Shown: piece after piece, positions 1 through 8,750 of the stretch
Layout: the number at the start of each line of letters is the position of its first letter
Numbering within the stretch: position 1 is the stretch's first letter
Source of the DNA: Bradyrhizobium erythrophlei
Lineage (GTDB): Bacteria; Pseudomonadota; Alphaproteobacteria; Rhizobiales; Xanthobacteraceae
Assembly (NCBI RefSeq): GCF_900129505.1
Contig: NZ_LT670818.1
Span: 930,001-994,000 of the forward strand
Length of the DNA stretch: 64,000 nt
Direction of reading: 5' to 3'
Notes under the pieces: generated by a model
Databases searched by the model: none
Seen by the model: only the letters and a program-made list of their open reading frames with translations
Told to the model about the DNA's origin: nothing
Made by a program: the position numbers and the translations under genes

Positions 1-1092
1 CGGGCCCGGCAACTGGCGGCCGCAGCAAGTCCGCGCGAACGGCGGCATGTCGAGATCATGGCCGCAACGATCGAAGGCCAGCCGAAAGCGGCGTTATCCG
101 GCGCCGAGCAGCATCTCGAGGAATATCCGCGCGACGCCCTCGTCCTTTCGTTGCTGCTCGGCGCGTTCGGTCTCTATGCCTTCTCCGGACGCGCCGATCA
201 CGACGCGGCGAAACTCGCGATCTGCCAGCGTCACGCCGGCCATTACGGCGAGGATTGGTGGTTCCTCACCTATCTGGGCTGGTCGTATACCGAAGCCGGC
301 AATGTCGGCATTGGCCGCGTGCTGACCGAACGGGCGCTTCCGCTACGGCCGGAAAACGCCAGCGCGGCGCATGGTCTTTCCCACGCCCTGTTCGAACTGG
401 GCGAGCCGGAAAGTGGCCGCGCGTTTCTTTCCTCCTGGCTGAACAGGCATGAACAAGCGAGCTTCCTGCACGGACATCTGTGCTGGCACCTTGCGCTCGC
501 GGCGATCGAAACCGGCGATCCGGACGCGGCCCTTGCGATCTACGAGCGCCAGATCAGGCCGCCCAATTCGCCATACCCGCCGCTGAACGTGCTCACGGAT
601 TCGGCTTCGCTGCTCTGGCGGCTTTCGCTTGCAGGCACTTCGGGGCTGGAGCCGCATTGGCGCGACGTCGCCGCCTATGGCGATCGATTCTTCCCTCAGG
701 CAGGCGCGCATTTTGGCGATGTTCATTACGCGCTGGTCGCGGCGGCGACCAACCGGGACGCCTTGCAAACTCGGCTGACACAAATGGAAGTCCGCGCCGC
801 CGACGGAAAACTCGCCCCGGGTGCGGGCGCGATCGGCCTTTGTCGCGGCATCCAGGCTTTTGCCGACGGCGACTACAGCAGCGCCGTCCGCATCCTCGAA
901 CCGCTGATGCCCGAGCTGGTACGAATCGGCGGCAGTCATGCCCAGCGCGAATTATGGGAAGACACCTTTATTGTAGCGTGCCTGCACGGCGGATATCCCG
1001 ACAAGGCCGCGCGAATGATTTCCGAACGGCTGCATCGACGACCGTCCGCGCGCGACAGGGCATGGCTGCAGCAAGCAAACGCGCCGCGTTGA
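1..1092 (+). CDS. TPR protein of the TTC38-like family, 5' end outside the window
   Basis: The frame is open from base 1 and runs 363 codons to a TGA, so the start lies upstream; the ATG at 58 is probably internal because the sequence before it reads as good protein. The helical, Ala/Leu/Arg-rich sequence, with segments such as EGQPKAAL and YPRDALVLSLLLGAFGLYAF, matches the tetratricopeptide-repeat family that includes TTC38, whose members are usually about 450 residues; roughly the first 100 are missing here. Such proteins are cytoplasmic repeat scaffolds with no known enzymatic activity, and no partner is evident. The gene converges on the alcohol dehydrogenase remnant, with a strong hairpin between them. 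Family assignment is from overall pattern only. Confidence 0.7.
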   Translation, partial: RARQLAAAASPRERRHVEIMAATIEGQPKAALSGAEQHLEEYPRDALVLSLLLGAFGLYAFSGRADHDAAKLAICQRHAGHYGEDWWFLTYLGWSYTEAGNVGIGRVLTERALPLRPENASAAHGLSHALFELGEPESGRAFLSSWLNRHEQASFLHGHLCWHLALAAIETGDPDAALAIYERQIRPPNSPYPPLNVLTDSASLLWRLSLAGTSGLEPHWRDVAAYGDRFFPQAGAHFGDVHYALVAAATNRDALQTRLTQMEVRAADGKLAPGAGAIGLCRGIQAFADGDYSSAVRILEPLMPELVRIGGSHAQRELWEDTFIVACLHGGYPDKAARMISERLHRRPSARDRAWLQQANAPR

Positions 1093-1147
1093 AACCATGA
1101 TGCGGCGAGCCGCCGCGCGAGCATGATCGGGCTGCGCTGGCAAAATG

Positions 1148-1176
1148 CCGGAATCCGCGCGGGGCGCGGATCCCGG
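1148..1176. terminator. Inverted repeat between convergent genes, possible bidirectional terminator
   Basis: A 13-base arm at 1148-1160 (CCGGAATCCGCGC) pairs with 1164-1176 with one mismatch and a GGG loop. It sits between the stop of the TPR gene and the stop of the alcohol dehydrogenase remnant. There is no clear U-tract on either side, so it may act as an RNA-stabilising hairpin rather than a true intrinsic terminator. Confidence 0.45.
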
Positions 1177-1184
1177 CCCGTATT

Positions 1185-2013
1185 CTAGGCGTCCGCCAAC
1201 GCGCCGGCTTCGGATGCTTTCTTCAGCTGCTGGCTAAAATCCAGCACCATCCGCCCTTCGATCTTGCCGGCCTTGAGGTCGGCGAAGATCTTGTTGATGT
1301 CGCCGAGCGGCGCGGTCTTGATCTCGGACCGTACCTTGCCCGCGACGGCAAAGGCGATGGCCTCATCGAGGTCGCGGCGCGTTCCGACGATCGACCCGCG
1401 CACGGTGATGCGCTTCAGCACGACGTCGAAGATCGGGGTGGGAAACTCGCCCGGCGGCAGACCGACAAGGCTGACGGTTCCCCGGCGCCGCACCACCCGC
1501 AGCGCCTGCGAGAAAGCAGGCGGCGAGACCGCGGTCACGAGAACGCCGTGCGGGCCACCGCCGGTGGCTTTGAGAATATCCGCCACCGCATCCGGCGAGC
1601 CCGCGTCCACCGCGATGTCGGCGCCGGCGCTGCGGGCCAAAGCGAGCTTGTCCGCCGCGATGTCGAGCGCGGCCACGTGCAACCCCATCGCCTTGGCGTA
1701 CTGGATGGCCACCTGCCCGAGACCACCAATGCCCGAAATGGCAACCCATTCGCCCGGCCTCGCCTCGGTTTCCTTGAGGCCCTTGTAGGTCGTGACCCCC
1801 GCACAGAGAATCGGCGCAATCGCCGCGAAGTCGACACCGACCGGAAGCCGCGCCGCAAAGGGCGCTGAGGCGATAACGTATTCCGCGAAACCGCCATTGC
1901 AGCTATAGCCGGTGTTGTGCTCGTGCTCGCAGACGGTTTCCCAGCCGGTCTCGCAATATCACCAGCGGCTTGCCGAATTGGTGCACCACCGCAGCCTTCA
2001 TCGTCTCTGCCAT
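1185..2013 (-). pseudogene. Zinc-type alcohol dehydrogenase (AdhP-like) pseudogene with internal deletion
   Basis: The start is intact (ATG at 2013, reading MAETMKAAVVHQFGKPLVI) and the 3' part (up to about 1970) encodes the Rossmann domain of AdhP-type NAD-dependent alcohol dehydrogenases, including GIGGLGQ, the VVTAVSPPAF-like segment and GSIVGTRRDL. About 80 residues are missing between them: the sequence jumps from residue 19 of the N-terminus straight to CETGWETVCEHEHNTG in another frame. That removes the GHE zinc-ligand region and most structural-zinc cysteines. Read from the real start, translation stops after about 36 codons. The catalytic domain is therefore gone and the gene cannot make active enzyme. 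The rest shows no other stop, so decay looks recent. Confidence 0.85.
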
Positions 2014-2083
2014 TTGTCTAGCTCCATTGCTGTTGGAATTAGACTAGGCTGACATCACCGATGCGCTCGTTGACCCAGCTCAA

Positions 2084-2106
2084 CACCGGCGCCGGCCGTG
2101 CCGGTG
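2084..2106. repeat. Short GC-rich inverted repeat
   Basis: CACCGGC at 2084-2090 pairs perfectly with GCCGGTG at 2100-2106. On the plus strand it is followed by AAAAGATTTT. It lies between the upstream end of the alcohol dehydrogenase pseudogene and the 3' end of the GlpD-like gene, both on the minus strand, and could be a weak transcription terminator for the latter. Nothing else is seen in 2014-2195. Confidence 0.3.
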
Positions 2107-2195
2107 AAAAGATTTTCCGGGTTCTCAATCTTGTCATAACGTCCGATGACAATTTCGCGACAAGCGGATTCTGCCAACGGCGCGATTGACAATCC

Positions 2196-3665
2196 TCAAC
2201 CCGCCTTCGTCATGAAGCCCGCCAACGCGTCGCGCTCCTCTGGCTTCAGGGTCAAACCGAGCTTCGTCCGCCGCCAGAGAACGTCGTCGGCAAACCGTGC
2301 CCATTCCTTCGCCATGAGATAGCGTACTTCCGCGCCCGTCAGTTGCGGCCCGAACCACGGGCCGAGATCGGCGCGGTCCTTGGCCTCACCGAGCACCTCC
2401 GCAAGGCGGGTGCCATAAGCACCGACCAGACGCTGCGCCTCGGCTTCGTCCAGGAACCGCCAGCGCTCCCGGGCGCGATCGACCTCGGCCTCGAAGTGCG
2501 CCCATGCGAAATCGCCGCCCGGCAACGGCGTCATTGCGGTCCAGCGCGGCGACATCGGATAGAATGGCGTCAACTTCGAGACCGCGCGTTCGGCACGCAA
2601 CCGCGCGGTGGTGACATCGCCGCCGAAGATCGTCAGCAGCGGCGCCCGGCCGCGGCGCGCCTCGAACCTCATGGCGCCGTCCCGCGCGGCGCGCCTGCTG
2701 GCGGGGTCCATCGCCAGATTGGCACCGGAGATCGTCCTGATCACATCGGATGGTTCGACCCGCTCGCGAAAATACCGGTTGGCGGCGTCACAGAGATAGG
2801 CGACGTCGGCCGCCGCCATCGACACCGCGGCCGGATCGCCCTTGAACGCGTGCCCGACGGTGCCGATCAACGTGAAGTCGCGCTCATAGGGGCTGGCGAA
2901 GATCAGCCGGCGGTCGCTGTTCTGGAAAACATAGACGTTGTCGGTCTCGAACAGCCGCCGGACCACGATCTGGCTGATCTGCATGGCGCCGGCGCGCGGC
3001 GGCGGCAGCCGCAGAACGGTTTCCGCGACCGACGCGGCCCAGGCGCCCGAGGCGTTGGCCAGCGCCCGCGACGTGATCACCCGGCGTCGGCCGCGATCGA
3101 TCACCGCCAGCCGCCAGACCTCGAGCCGGTCGGCACGGACGCAGCGCGCGCCGGTGCGGATGTCGGCGCCCCGTTCGGCGGCGTCGACGGCATTCGCGAT
3201 CACCAGTCGCGAATCGTCCACCACGCAGTCGGAATATTCGAATGCGGTGCCGAACGGCCGCTTCAGCGCGTTGCCGAGCGGATGATGGGTGACGTCGACG
3301 GTCGCCGCACCTGGCAGGCCGCTCCGCGAGGCAAGCCGATCGTACAGCCAAAGCCCGGCGCGCAGCAGCCACGGCGGACGCTCGTCGGAATGGGCGGGGA
3401 TCGCGAACCGCATCGGCCGCACCAGATGCGGCGCGATCTTGAGCCAGATGTCGCGCTCCGCCAGTTGCGCGCGCACGCGGCGCAACCGCCTGCGTTCCAG
3501 CACCGCGATATCGCCATGAACAAGTCGCGGCGAGGCCGCGGATGCGGCGGAACCGAGATCGCCCTGTTCCAGCAGGATCACCCGCAGGCCGCGTCCGGCG
3601 GCGTCGCGCGCAATGCTGACGCCGTTCAGCCCACCGCCGATGATCGCAAGATCGTAGTCCGCCAT
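2196..3665 (-). CDS. FAD-dependent glycerol-3-phosphate dehydrogenase-like protein (divergent GlpD paralogue)
   Basis: A flavoprotein of 489 residues, near the usual 500 for GlpD, which oxidises sn-glycerol 3-phosphate at the membrane and feeds electrons to quinone. The N-terminal FAD motif IIGGGLNG is present, as are FEYSDCVVDDSRLV and the C-terminal GlpD helical domain with LTGAEVRYLMAKEWA. Several otherwise conserved GlpD motifs are altered: HGGLRYLE reads HGDIAVLE, the IGTTD segment reads IGTVGHAFKGDP, and the YSGVRPL segment reads ISGANLAMDP. I infer a paralogue that may use another substrate. ATG at 3665 is preferred over an in-frame TTG two codons upstream. It appears to be a single-gene unit. 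Confidence 0.7.
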   Translation of the reverse strand: MADYDLAIIGGGLNGVSIARDAAGRGLRVILLEQGDLGSAASAASPRLVHGDIAVLERRRLRRVRAQLAERDIWLKIAPHLVRPMRFAIPAHSDERPPWLLRAGLWLYDRLASRSGLPGAATVDVTHHPLGNALKRPFGTAFEYSDCVVDDSRLVIANAVDAAERGADIRTGARCVRADRLEVWRLAVIDRGRRRVITSRALANASGAWAASVAETVLRLPPPRAGAMQISQIVVRRLFETDNVYVFQNSDRRLIFASPYERDFTLIGTVGHAFKGDPAAVSMAAADVAYLCDAANRYFRERVEPSDVIRTISGANLAMDPASRRAARDGAMRFEARRGRAPLLTIFGGDVTTARLRAERAVSKLTPFYPMSPRWTAMTPLPGGDFAWAHFEAEVDRARERWRFLDEAEAQRLVGAYGTRLAEVLGEAKDRADLGPWFGPQLTGAEVRYLMAKEWARFADDVLWRRTKLGLTLKPEERDALAGFMTKAG

Positions 3666-3761
3666 GCGCAAGCTATAGCGTCTTCAGGCGAAGCCTGTCC
3701 CGTACTTGATGCGCGATGGGTAACGGTTTGCGTGAAGAAACTGCGCCAAGCCGAAAAAAAT

Positions 3762-6455
3762 TTATCCGGTCTTGCGCGCGGGCTCCGAGGTGTTGCCGCC
3801 ATTACGGCCAACCATCGCGGCGTACTGGCCGATCGGGAGCGGTTTGCCGAGGAAATAGCCCTGCACCACGTCGCAACCTTCGTCGGCGAGGAAGCCGAGT
3901 TGCTCCTGGGTTTCCACGCCCTCGGCGACGATCGACATTTCCAGGCCGTGGCCGAGGCCGATGACGGCCCGTATGATCGCGGCCGATTGCGGATTGCGGC
4001 CGAGATTGATGACGAAGGCGCGGTCGATCTTGATCTTGTCGAACGGGAACGCCTGCAGATAGGAGAGCGACGAATAGCCGCTGCCGAAATCGTCCATCGA
4101 AATGCGCACGCCGAGCGCCTTCAGCCGGCGCAGTAGTGCCAGGCCGCGGTCGAAATCCTCGATCAGCACGCCTTCGGTGATTTCCAGCTCGAGCCGACCC
4201 GGCGACAGCCCGGTTTCGAGCAGGATCGAGTGCACGAGACTGACGACGTCGCCGTGCATGAATTGCGCCGGCGACAGGTTGACCGCGATCTGAAGCGGCA
4301 GCGGCCAGGAGGCGGCCTCGCGGCAGGCCTCGCGCAGGATCCATTCGCCCATTTCGACGATCAGGCCGCTCTCTTCGGCGAGCGGAATGAAATCGCTCGG
4401 CGGCACGAAGCCGCGCACCGGATGCAGCCACCGGGCCAGTGCCTCGAAACCGATGATTTCGCTGGCCGCGACGGTGTGGCGCGACATCGCCTGCGGCTGG
4501 TAATACAGCGACAGCTCGCCGTTCTTGATCGCGAGCGAGAGATCCTGGTGCAGCACGCGGCGATCGCGGATCTGCTGGTCCATCTCCGGCTCGTAGATGC
4601 TGATCGAGCCGCGCGATTTGGCCTTGGCGCGGAACAGGGCTGCGCCGGCATTGGCGAGCAGCGAAGCGGCGTCGGCGCCGTTGTGCGGGAATACCGAAAT
4701 GCCCGTCGTGACGCCGGCGCGCACCGATTTGCCGTCGATCTGGAACTCCTTGGTCAGCGCTTCGGCGAGCTGCTCGGCCAGCAGCATGCCGGCGACCGGC
4801 TGCCTGCCGTCGATGATCAAGCCGAACTCGTCGCCCGAAAGCCGGGCCACGACGCCGCCGCGCGCCGAGGCCAGCAGACGGTGCGCCACTTCGATCAGGA
4901 CCTTGTCGCCGGTGGCATGGCCGAACACGTCGTTGACTTCCTTCAGCCCGTCGAGGTCGAGCGAGAGCACTGCGAATTCTTCACCGGTGCCCTCGCAGGC
5001 CTCGATCATTTGCGAGAGCGCCTGCAGGAAGGCGGCACGGTTCGGCAGATCGGTGAGGCCGTCGTGATAAGCCATATGCGCCATGCGCGATTCGGTCTGG
5101 CGGCGGTCGGTGACATCCTCGTGGGTCTTGATCAGATATTGCGGGTCGCCGGCCTCATCGAGCACCGTCATCCGCCGGGTCAGGAACAGCCGCAAGCCGT
5201 CCTTGGTGCTGATCGGATGTTCCTCGACCAAAAGGCCGCGCTTCTTGATCGCCGCCTCGTCGCGGGCGATGATCAGCTTGGCTTCGCGGGGATTGAAGAT
5301 ATCGGAAGCGGTGAGGCCGGTGGCGTCTTCGCGGCGCCGGTTGAGGATCGCCTCGGCGCTGCGATTGGCCAGCAAATAGCGTCCGTCGCTGACGCGCTCC
5401 ACGATCAGCGAGACCGGAATGTTGTCGACCACCAGTTCGAGGAATTTCTTGGTGCTCTCCAGTTCATGCGAAAGCGAACGGCGGTCGGTGATGTCGTCGA
5501 ACAGCGCGATCAAGAACTCCGGCTGGTTCTTGTCGTTGCGCGCGATGACGCGCATGCTCGAGAGAACCCGCCTTTCCGAGCCGCGCTCGACCTCGAATTC
5601 GGAGCTGAACTGGCCGTCGGGCGAGTTGACCGCCGCCTGGTCCGCCGCTTCGATGCTGGCCGTCGTCTCGGGACGGAATATCTCATTGGCGCGTTTGCCG
5701 ACGATGGCATCGCGGGAAAGGCGCGAGAAGCGCTCGAACGCGCGGTTGGCGAATATGTAGCGCCCGTCATCGATGTTCTTGGCGGCGACGCAAACCGGCA
5801 CATTGTCGAGGACCGATTCCAGAAACTGCTTGGTCGACGCCAATTGCCGCGAAAGCCTGCGCTGCTCGGTGCAGTCTTCGTGGGTTCCGATCGTCCCGCC
5901 GTTCGGCAGTTTGAAAAGTTTGGTGATGACCGATCGTCCGTCGGGCAGTTCAGTGACATAACCCTCCGGCTCGCGGGCCTGTCTGACAAATTCCGCGAAG
6001 CTGACGATAACCTGCCCGCGCTTCCGCCTCAGTTCGATCAGATCCCGTCCGGTCATATCCTTTGAGATGTCGGCGCGCGTGAGCCCGTAGATCTCGAAAA
6101 AGCGGTCGTTGCAAAACACGACACGGTTCTGCGCATTGGTCATCATCACGCCGTGGCTGAGGTTGTTCAGCGCCGAACTGACGAATGCGCTTCTGCGCAA
6201 CTGCGTGCGCTTGAACCTGCGCAAAGCGGTGTAGATCCACAGCGCGACCGCCCCGAGAAACGAGCAGACGACGATACCGCCGATCAGCAATTCCCAGACG
6301 GTGTTGGGATCGATGGAGCCGAGATAGCTCGGCGGCGCAAAATTATCGGACAAAGCCCAGGCGGCCTGCACCGGCGCTGCGGTGACGACCAGGCACACGA
6401 AGGCCTGCGCAGGAATCAAGTCCTTGCCGCCTGCCTGCCAGTTCTTGCCAACCAT
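3762..6455 (-). CDS. Membrane PAS-PAS-PAS-GGDEF-EAL cyclic-di-GMP signalling protein
   Basis: An 897-residue protein. A hydrophobic N-terminus (about 15-35) and a clear membrane helix (about 53-77) precede three PAS domains (about 91-196, 208-325, 337-450), a GGDEF domain (about 455-610) and an EAL domain (about 630-880). The GGDEF signature reads SGDEF at 540-544 and there is no RxxD inhibitory site before it, so cyclase activity is doubtful. The EAL domain keeps EALARW, LEITE, DDFGSGYSSLSYL, KIDRAF and EGVET and should hydrolyse cyclic-di-GMP. The likely role is a phosphodiesterase tuned by PAS-sensed signals. The upstream region holds an imperfect CtrA-like site and a 14-base motif shared with the cpoB promoter. 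Confidence 0.9.
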   Translation of the reverse strand: MVGKNWQAGGKDLIPAQAFVCLVVTAAPVQAAWALSDNFAPPSYLGSIDPNTVWELLIGGIVVCSFLGAVALWIYTALRRFKRTQLRRSAFVSSALNNLSHGVMMTNAQNRVVFCNDRFFEIYGLTRADISKDMTGRDLIELRRKRGQVIVSFAEFVRQAREPEGYVTELPDGRSVITKLFKLPNGGTIGTHEDCTEQRRLSRQLASTKQFLESVLDNVPVCVAAKNIDDGRYIFANRAFERFSRLSRDAIVGKRANEIFRPETTASIEAADQAAVNSPDGQFSSEFEVERGSERRVLSSMRVIARNDKNQPEFLIALFDDITDRRSLSHELESTKKFLELVVDNIPVSLIVERVSDGRYLLANRSAEAILNRRREDATGLTASDIFNPREAKLIIARDEAAIKKRGLLVEEHPISTKDGLRLFLTRRMTVLDEAGDPQYLIKTHEDVTDRRQTESRMAHMAYHDGLTDLPNRAAFLQALSQMIEACEGTGEEFAVLSLDLDGLKEVNDVFGHATGDKVLIEVAHRLLASARGGVVARLSGDEFGLIIDGRQPVAGMLLAEQLAEALTKEFQIDGKSVRAGVTTGISVFPHNGADAASLLANAGAALFRAKAKSRGSISIYEPEMDQQIRDRRVLHQDLSLAIKNGELSLYYQPQAMSRHTVAASEIIGFEALARWLHPVRGFVPPSDFIPLAEESGLIVEMGEWILREACREAASWPLPLQIAVNLSPAQFMHGDVVSLVHSILLETGLSPGRLELEITEGVLIEDFDRGLALLRRLKALGVRISMDDFGSGYSSLSYLQAFPFDKIKIDRAFVINLGRNPQSAAIIRAVIGLGHGLEMSIVAEGVETQEQLGFLADEGCDVVQGYFLGKPLPIGQYAAMVGRNGGNTSEPARKTG

Positions 6456-6528
6456 CAGTCACCCGCGCATTTCGGGCGGAGTGTCGGTCTTGACGCGTTT
6501 GGATCGGGTAAATGCCTACCCTTACAAC

Positions 6529-6542
6529 CCAAAAATGTGACT
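6529..6542 (-). promoter_or_regulatory. 14-base motif shared with the cpoB upstream region
   Basis: On the minus strand this reads AGTCACATTTTTGG, and it lies about 75 bp before the start of the PAS/GGDEF/EAL gene. The identical 14 bases occur at 44110-44123, in the same orientation and about 63 bp before the start of cpoB. The function is unknown; it could be part of a promoter or an activator site. Confidence 0.35.
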
Positions 6543-6569
6543 CAAATTACGGCAATTGCCCTGACATGA

Positions 6570-6585
6570 TTAATGCTTCCCTAAC
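6570..6585. promoter_or_regulatory. Imperfect CtrA-like site (TTAA-N7-CTAAC)
   Basis: TTAA-TGCTTCC-CTAAC differs by one base from the CtrA consensus TTAA-N7-TTAAC. It sits about 115 bp before the PAS/GGDEF/EAL gene and about 160 bp before the divergent oxidase gene. Weak on its own; it is listed because exact sites occur elsewhere in the window. Confidence 0.25.
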
Positions 6586-6743
6586 GCGATCCGGCTCCGG
6601 AAAGCGTTCCGAAACGAACCCGGCGGGTCCGTTCAAAAAGATCGTCGCGAACCGGGCGATAGCGCATGCGCGCGATTGACCCGGGACGGGCGCCAACTTA
6701 ACGAAGCACACGTTAAATTGATGTCCTGGAACTGAAGGCGCGA

Positions 6744-7847
6744 ATGGACAAGGTTGAGTGCGTCGTTATCGGCGCGGGCGTGATCGGTCTCGCGGTGGCG
6801 CGGCGGCTGGCGCAGGCCGGCCGCGAGGTGATCTTGCTGGAAGCGGCCGAAGGGATCGGCACGGCGACGTCGTCCCGCAACAGCGAGGTGATCCACGCCG
6901 GCATCTATTACAAGGCCGGCAGCCTGATGGCGCAAATGTGCGTCGGCGGCAAGCGGGCGCTCTATCGATACTGCGGGGATCACGGCATCCCGCATCGCAA
7001 TTGCGGCAAGCTGATCGTCGCCACCACGCCGAAGGAAACCGAAAAGCTGCAATCGATCAGGGCGCACGCCGAGGCCAATGGCGTCGGCGATCTGCAGACC
7101 CTGTCCGGCATGGAGGCTCGCGCGCTGGAGCCGGCGCTGAACTGCGACGCCGCGCTGCTGTCGCCTTCCACGGGCATCATCGACAGCCATGCCTATATGC
7201 TGGCGCTGCGTGGCGACGCCGAAGACGCTGGCGCGGCCTGCGCGTTTCACACACCGCTGCTGCACGCCAGGGCGGCAGAGGGCCGCATCGAGCTCGACGC
7301 CGGCGGCGACGCGCCAATGTCGCTTGAATGCCGGCTGCTCGTCAACGCCGCAGGGCTCAACGCGCCCGCGGTCGCGCGCAACATCGACGGGATGCCGATC
7401 GAGCTGATACCGCCGGCCTATCTCGCCAAGGGAAATTATTTCAGCTGCAGCGCGCGGGCGCCGTTCTCGCATCTGATCTATCCGGTGCCCGAGCCCGGCG
7501 GGCTCGGCGTGCACCTCACCCTCGACATGGCGGGACAGGCCCGGTTCGGGCCCGACGTGGAGTGGGTCGAGAAAGTGGATTACGCCGTCGACCCGGCGCG
7601 GGCGGAGCGGTTCTATCCGGCAATCCGGCGTTACTGGCCGACGCTGCCGGACGGCGCGCTGATGCCGAGCTATTCGGGCATTCGGCCGAAGATCGTGCCG
7701 CCTGCCGTCGCCACGCAGGACTTCCTCATCCAGGGGCCGCGGGAGCATGGCGTGGACGGGCTGATCAATCTGTTCGGGATCGAGTCACCGGGACTGACGT
7801 CGTCCCTGGCGATCGCCGAGTATGTCGGCGATCTGGCAGGGGTATGA
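6744..7847 (+). CDS. FAD-dependent oxidoreductase, L-2-hydroxyglutarate oxidase (LhgO)-like
   Basis: A 367-residue DAO-family flavoprotein. [17 protein letters not shown] at the N-terminus is the dinucleotide (FAD) fold, followed by [14 protein letters not shown], a signature of L-2-hydroxyglutarate dehydrogenases. [21 protein letters not shown] and the C-terminal [16 protein letters not shown] are also typical of that family. Such enzymes oxidise L-2-hydroxyglutarate to 2-oxoglutarate as metabolite repair. Closely related bacterial paralogues act on other hydroxy or amino acids, so the substrate is inferred. The gene stands alone, divergent from the PAS/GGDEF/EAL gene. Confidence 0.8.
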   Translation: MDKVECVVIGAGVIGLAVARRLAQAGREVILLEAAEGIGTATSSRNSEVIHAGIYYKAGSLMAQMCVGGKRALYRYCGDHGIPHRNCGKLIVATTPKETEKLQSIRAHAEANGVGDLQTLSGMEARALEPALNCDAALLSPSTGIIDSHAYMLALRGDAEDAGAACAFHTPLLHARAAEGRIELDAGGDAPMSLECRLLVNAAGLNAPAVARNIDGMPIELIPPAYLAKGNYFSCSARAPFSHLIYPVPEPGGLGVHLTLDMAGQARFGPDVEWVEKVDYAVDPARAERFYPAIRRYWPTLPDGALMPSYSGIRPKIVPPAVATQDFLIQGPREHGVDGLINLFGIESPGLTSSLAIAEYVGDLAGV

Positions 7848-7992
7848 GCCTCAGACAAGGCGCATCGCCCGGAGGTGCGAACCACGTCGGCGGTCTCCGG
7901 GGCGACCGGCAGGCCCATCGGTCGCGGCACGCCAAAGCGTGCAGCTCTCAATGACCAGTAAATTTGCGGGGACCTTGGGAGAGTGGCGAGCG

Positions 7993-8178
7993 CTAGTGCA
8001 GCGTTTCGCCGGCGGTATGTCTCAACCGCTCGATTTCGTCCTTAACCATCAGTTTCCGGCGCTTCAGTTCGACAATCTGCATATCGTCTGTTGAGAGATG
8101 CACGAGAGCTTCATGCAATTCGTTTTCAAGAACCTTGTGTTTCCGTTCCAGTTCAACGAGATGCGCCTGAATTGCCAT
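7993..8178 (-). CDS. DUF465 (YdcH-like) small coiled-coil protein
   Basis: A 61-residue protein made almost wholly of charged helix, with the DUF465 pattern ELERKHKVLENELHEAL, then IVELKRRKLMVKDEIERL. YdcH-family proteins of this size are widespread in proteobacteria and have no established function. The gene is divergent from a second DUF465 gene 240 bp away, so the two probably share a regulatory region. GTGTACAC, a perfect 8-base palindrome, lies between them at about 8229-8236. Confidence 0.85.
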   Translation of the reverse strand: MAIQAHLVELERKHKVLENELHEALVHLSTDDMQIVELKRRKLMVKDEIERLRHTAGETLH

Positions 8179-8418
8179 ACGAAACCTCCTCGGTTGATTG
8201 AGACCTCAGATTCGATCCGGACGACCAAGTGTACACGAGTGAGGGAATCTGTCGATGGGGATCGAAAATGGCGGCCTCATTTTTCCGGCGACATCTGTAA
8301 CGAATCGTGAGTAGGGAACCCGCGCCAGCTTGCGCGCCGGCCCGGCAAGGACGATATTCGATTGAGCCGTTTCCGCACCCCTTCAATATCTCATCGCGTT
8401 TTTCAGCTAACGTACATC

Positions 8419-8625
8419 ATGACCGACGAAGATGAGCGCGAACTCGCCAACGAGCTCGCACGGCTGCAGCAGGAGCACCGCGATCTCGACGCGGCGATCG
8501 ATGCCTTGCATCAATCTCCCGCGCCGGACTTGTTGCGGTTGCAACGGTTGAAGAAACGTAAGCTGCAATTGCGCGACCGTATCGCCTTCATCGAAGACCA
8601 GATCACGCCTGATATCATTGCCTGA
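8419..8625 (+). CDS. DUF465 (YdcH-like) small coiled-coil protein, second copy
   Basis: A 68-residue helical protein with the DUF465 core: LANELARLQQEHRDLDAAID and LLRLQRLKKRKLQLRDRI. The start chosen is the ATG at 8419, which leaves exactly this domain; the reading frame extends 19 codons further upstream, but that part is not protein-like for the family. It is a diverged paralogue of the minus-strand DUF465 gene. No function is established. The acidic TDEDERE start and the LKKRKLQLRD block suggest self-association as a helical hairpin. Confidence 0.8.
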   Translation: MTDEDERELANELARLQQEHRDLDAAIDALHQSPAPDLLRLQRLKKRKLQLRDRIAFIEDQITPDIIA

Positions 8626-8750
8626 AGCCGGATCGGTGCTGATGGAAATCAGAACCGAAGCTCCAGGTTCATTAACGCGTTTTCTCCACCCGAGCCGGTA
8701 TCACGCCCGCATCAAATGCCGAACAGGCTTCGCTCGAAAACCCCATGGGT

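Noticed and set aside
2343..4136. Long plus-strand open frame opposite the GlpD-like and PAS/GGDEF/EAL genes
   Set aside because: Composition is Arg/Gln/His/Asp-rich shadow sequence with no motif; the minus-strand genes have clear families.
4230..6065. 611-codon plus-strand open frame
   Set aside because: Lies wholly antisense to the PAS/GGDEF/EAL gene; typical GC-rich shadow.
6698..6716. TTAA-N11-TTAA before the oxidase gene
   Set aside because: Spacing is 11, not the 7 of the CtrA consensus.
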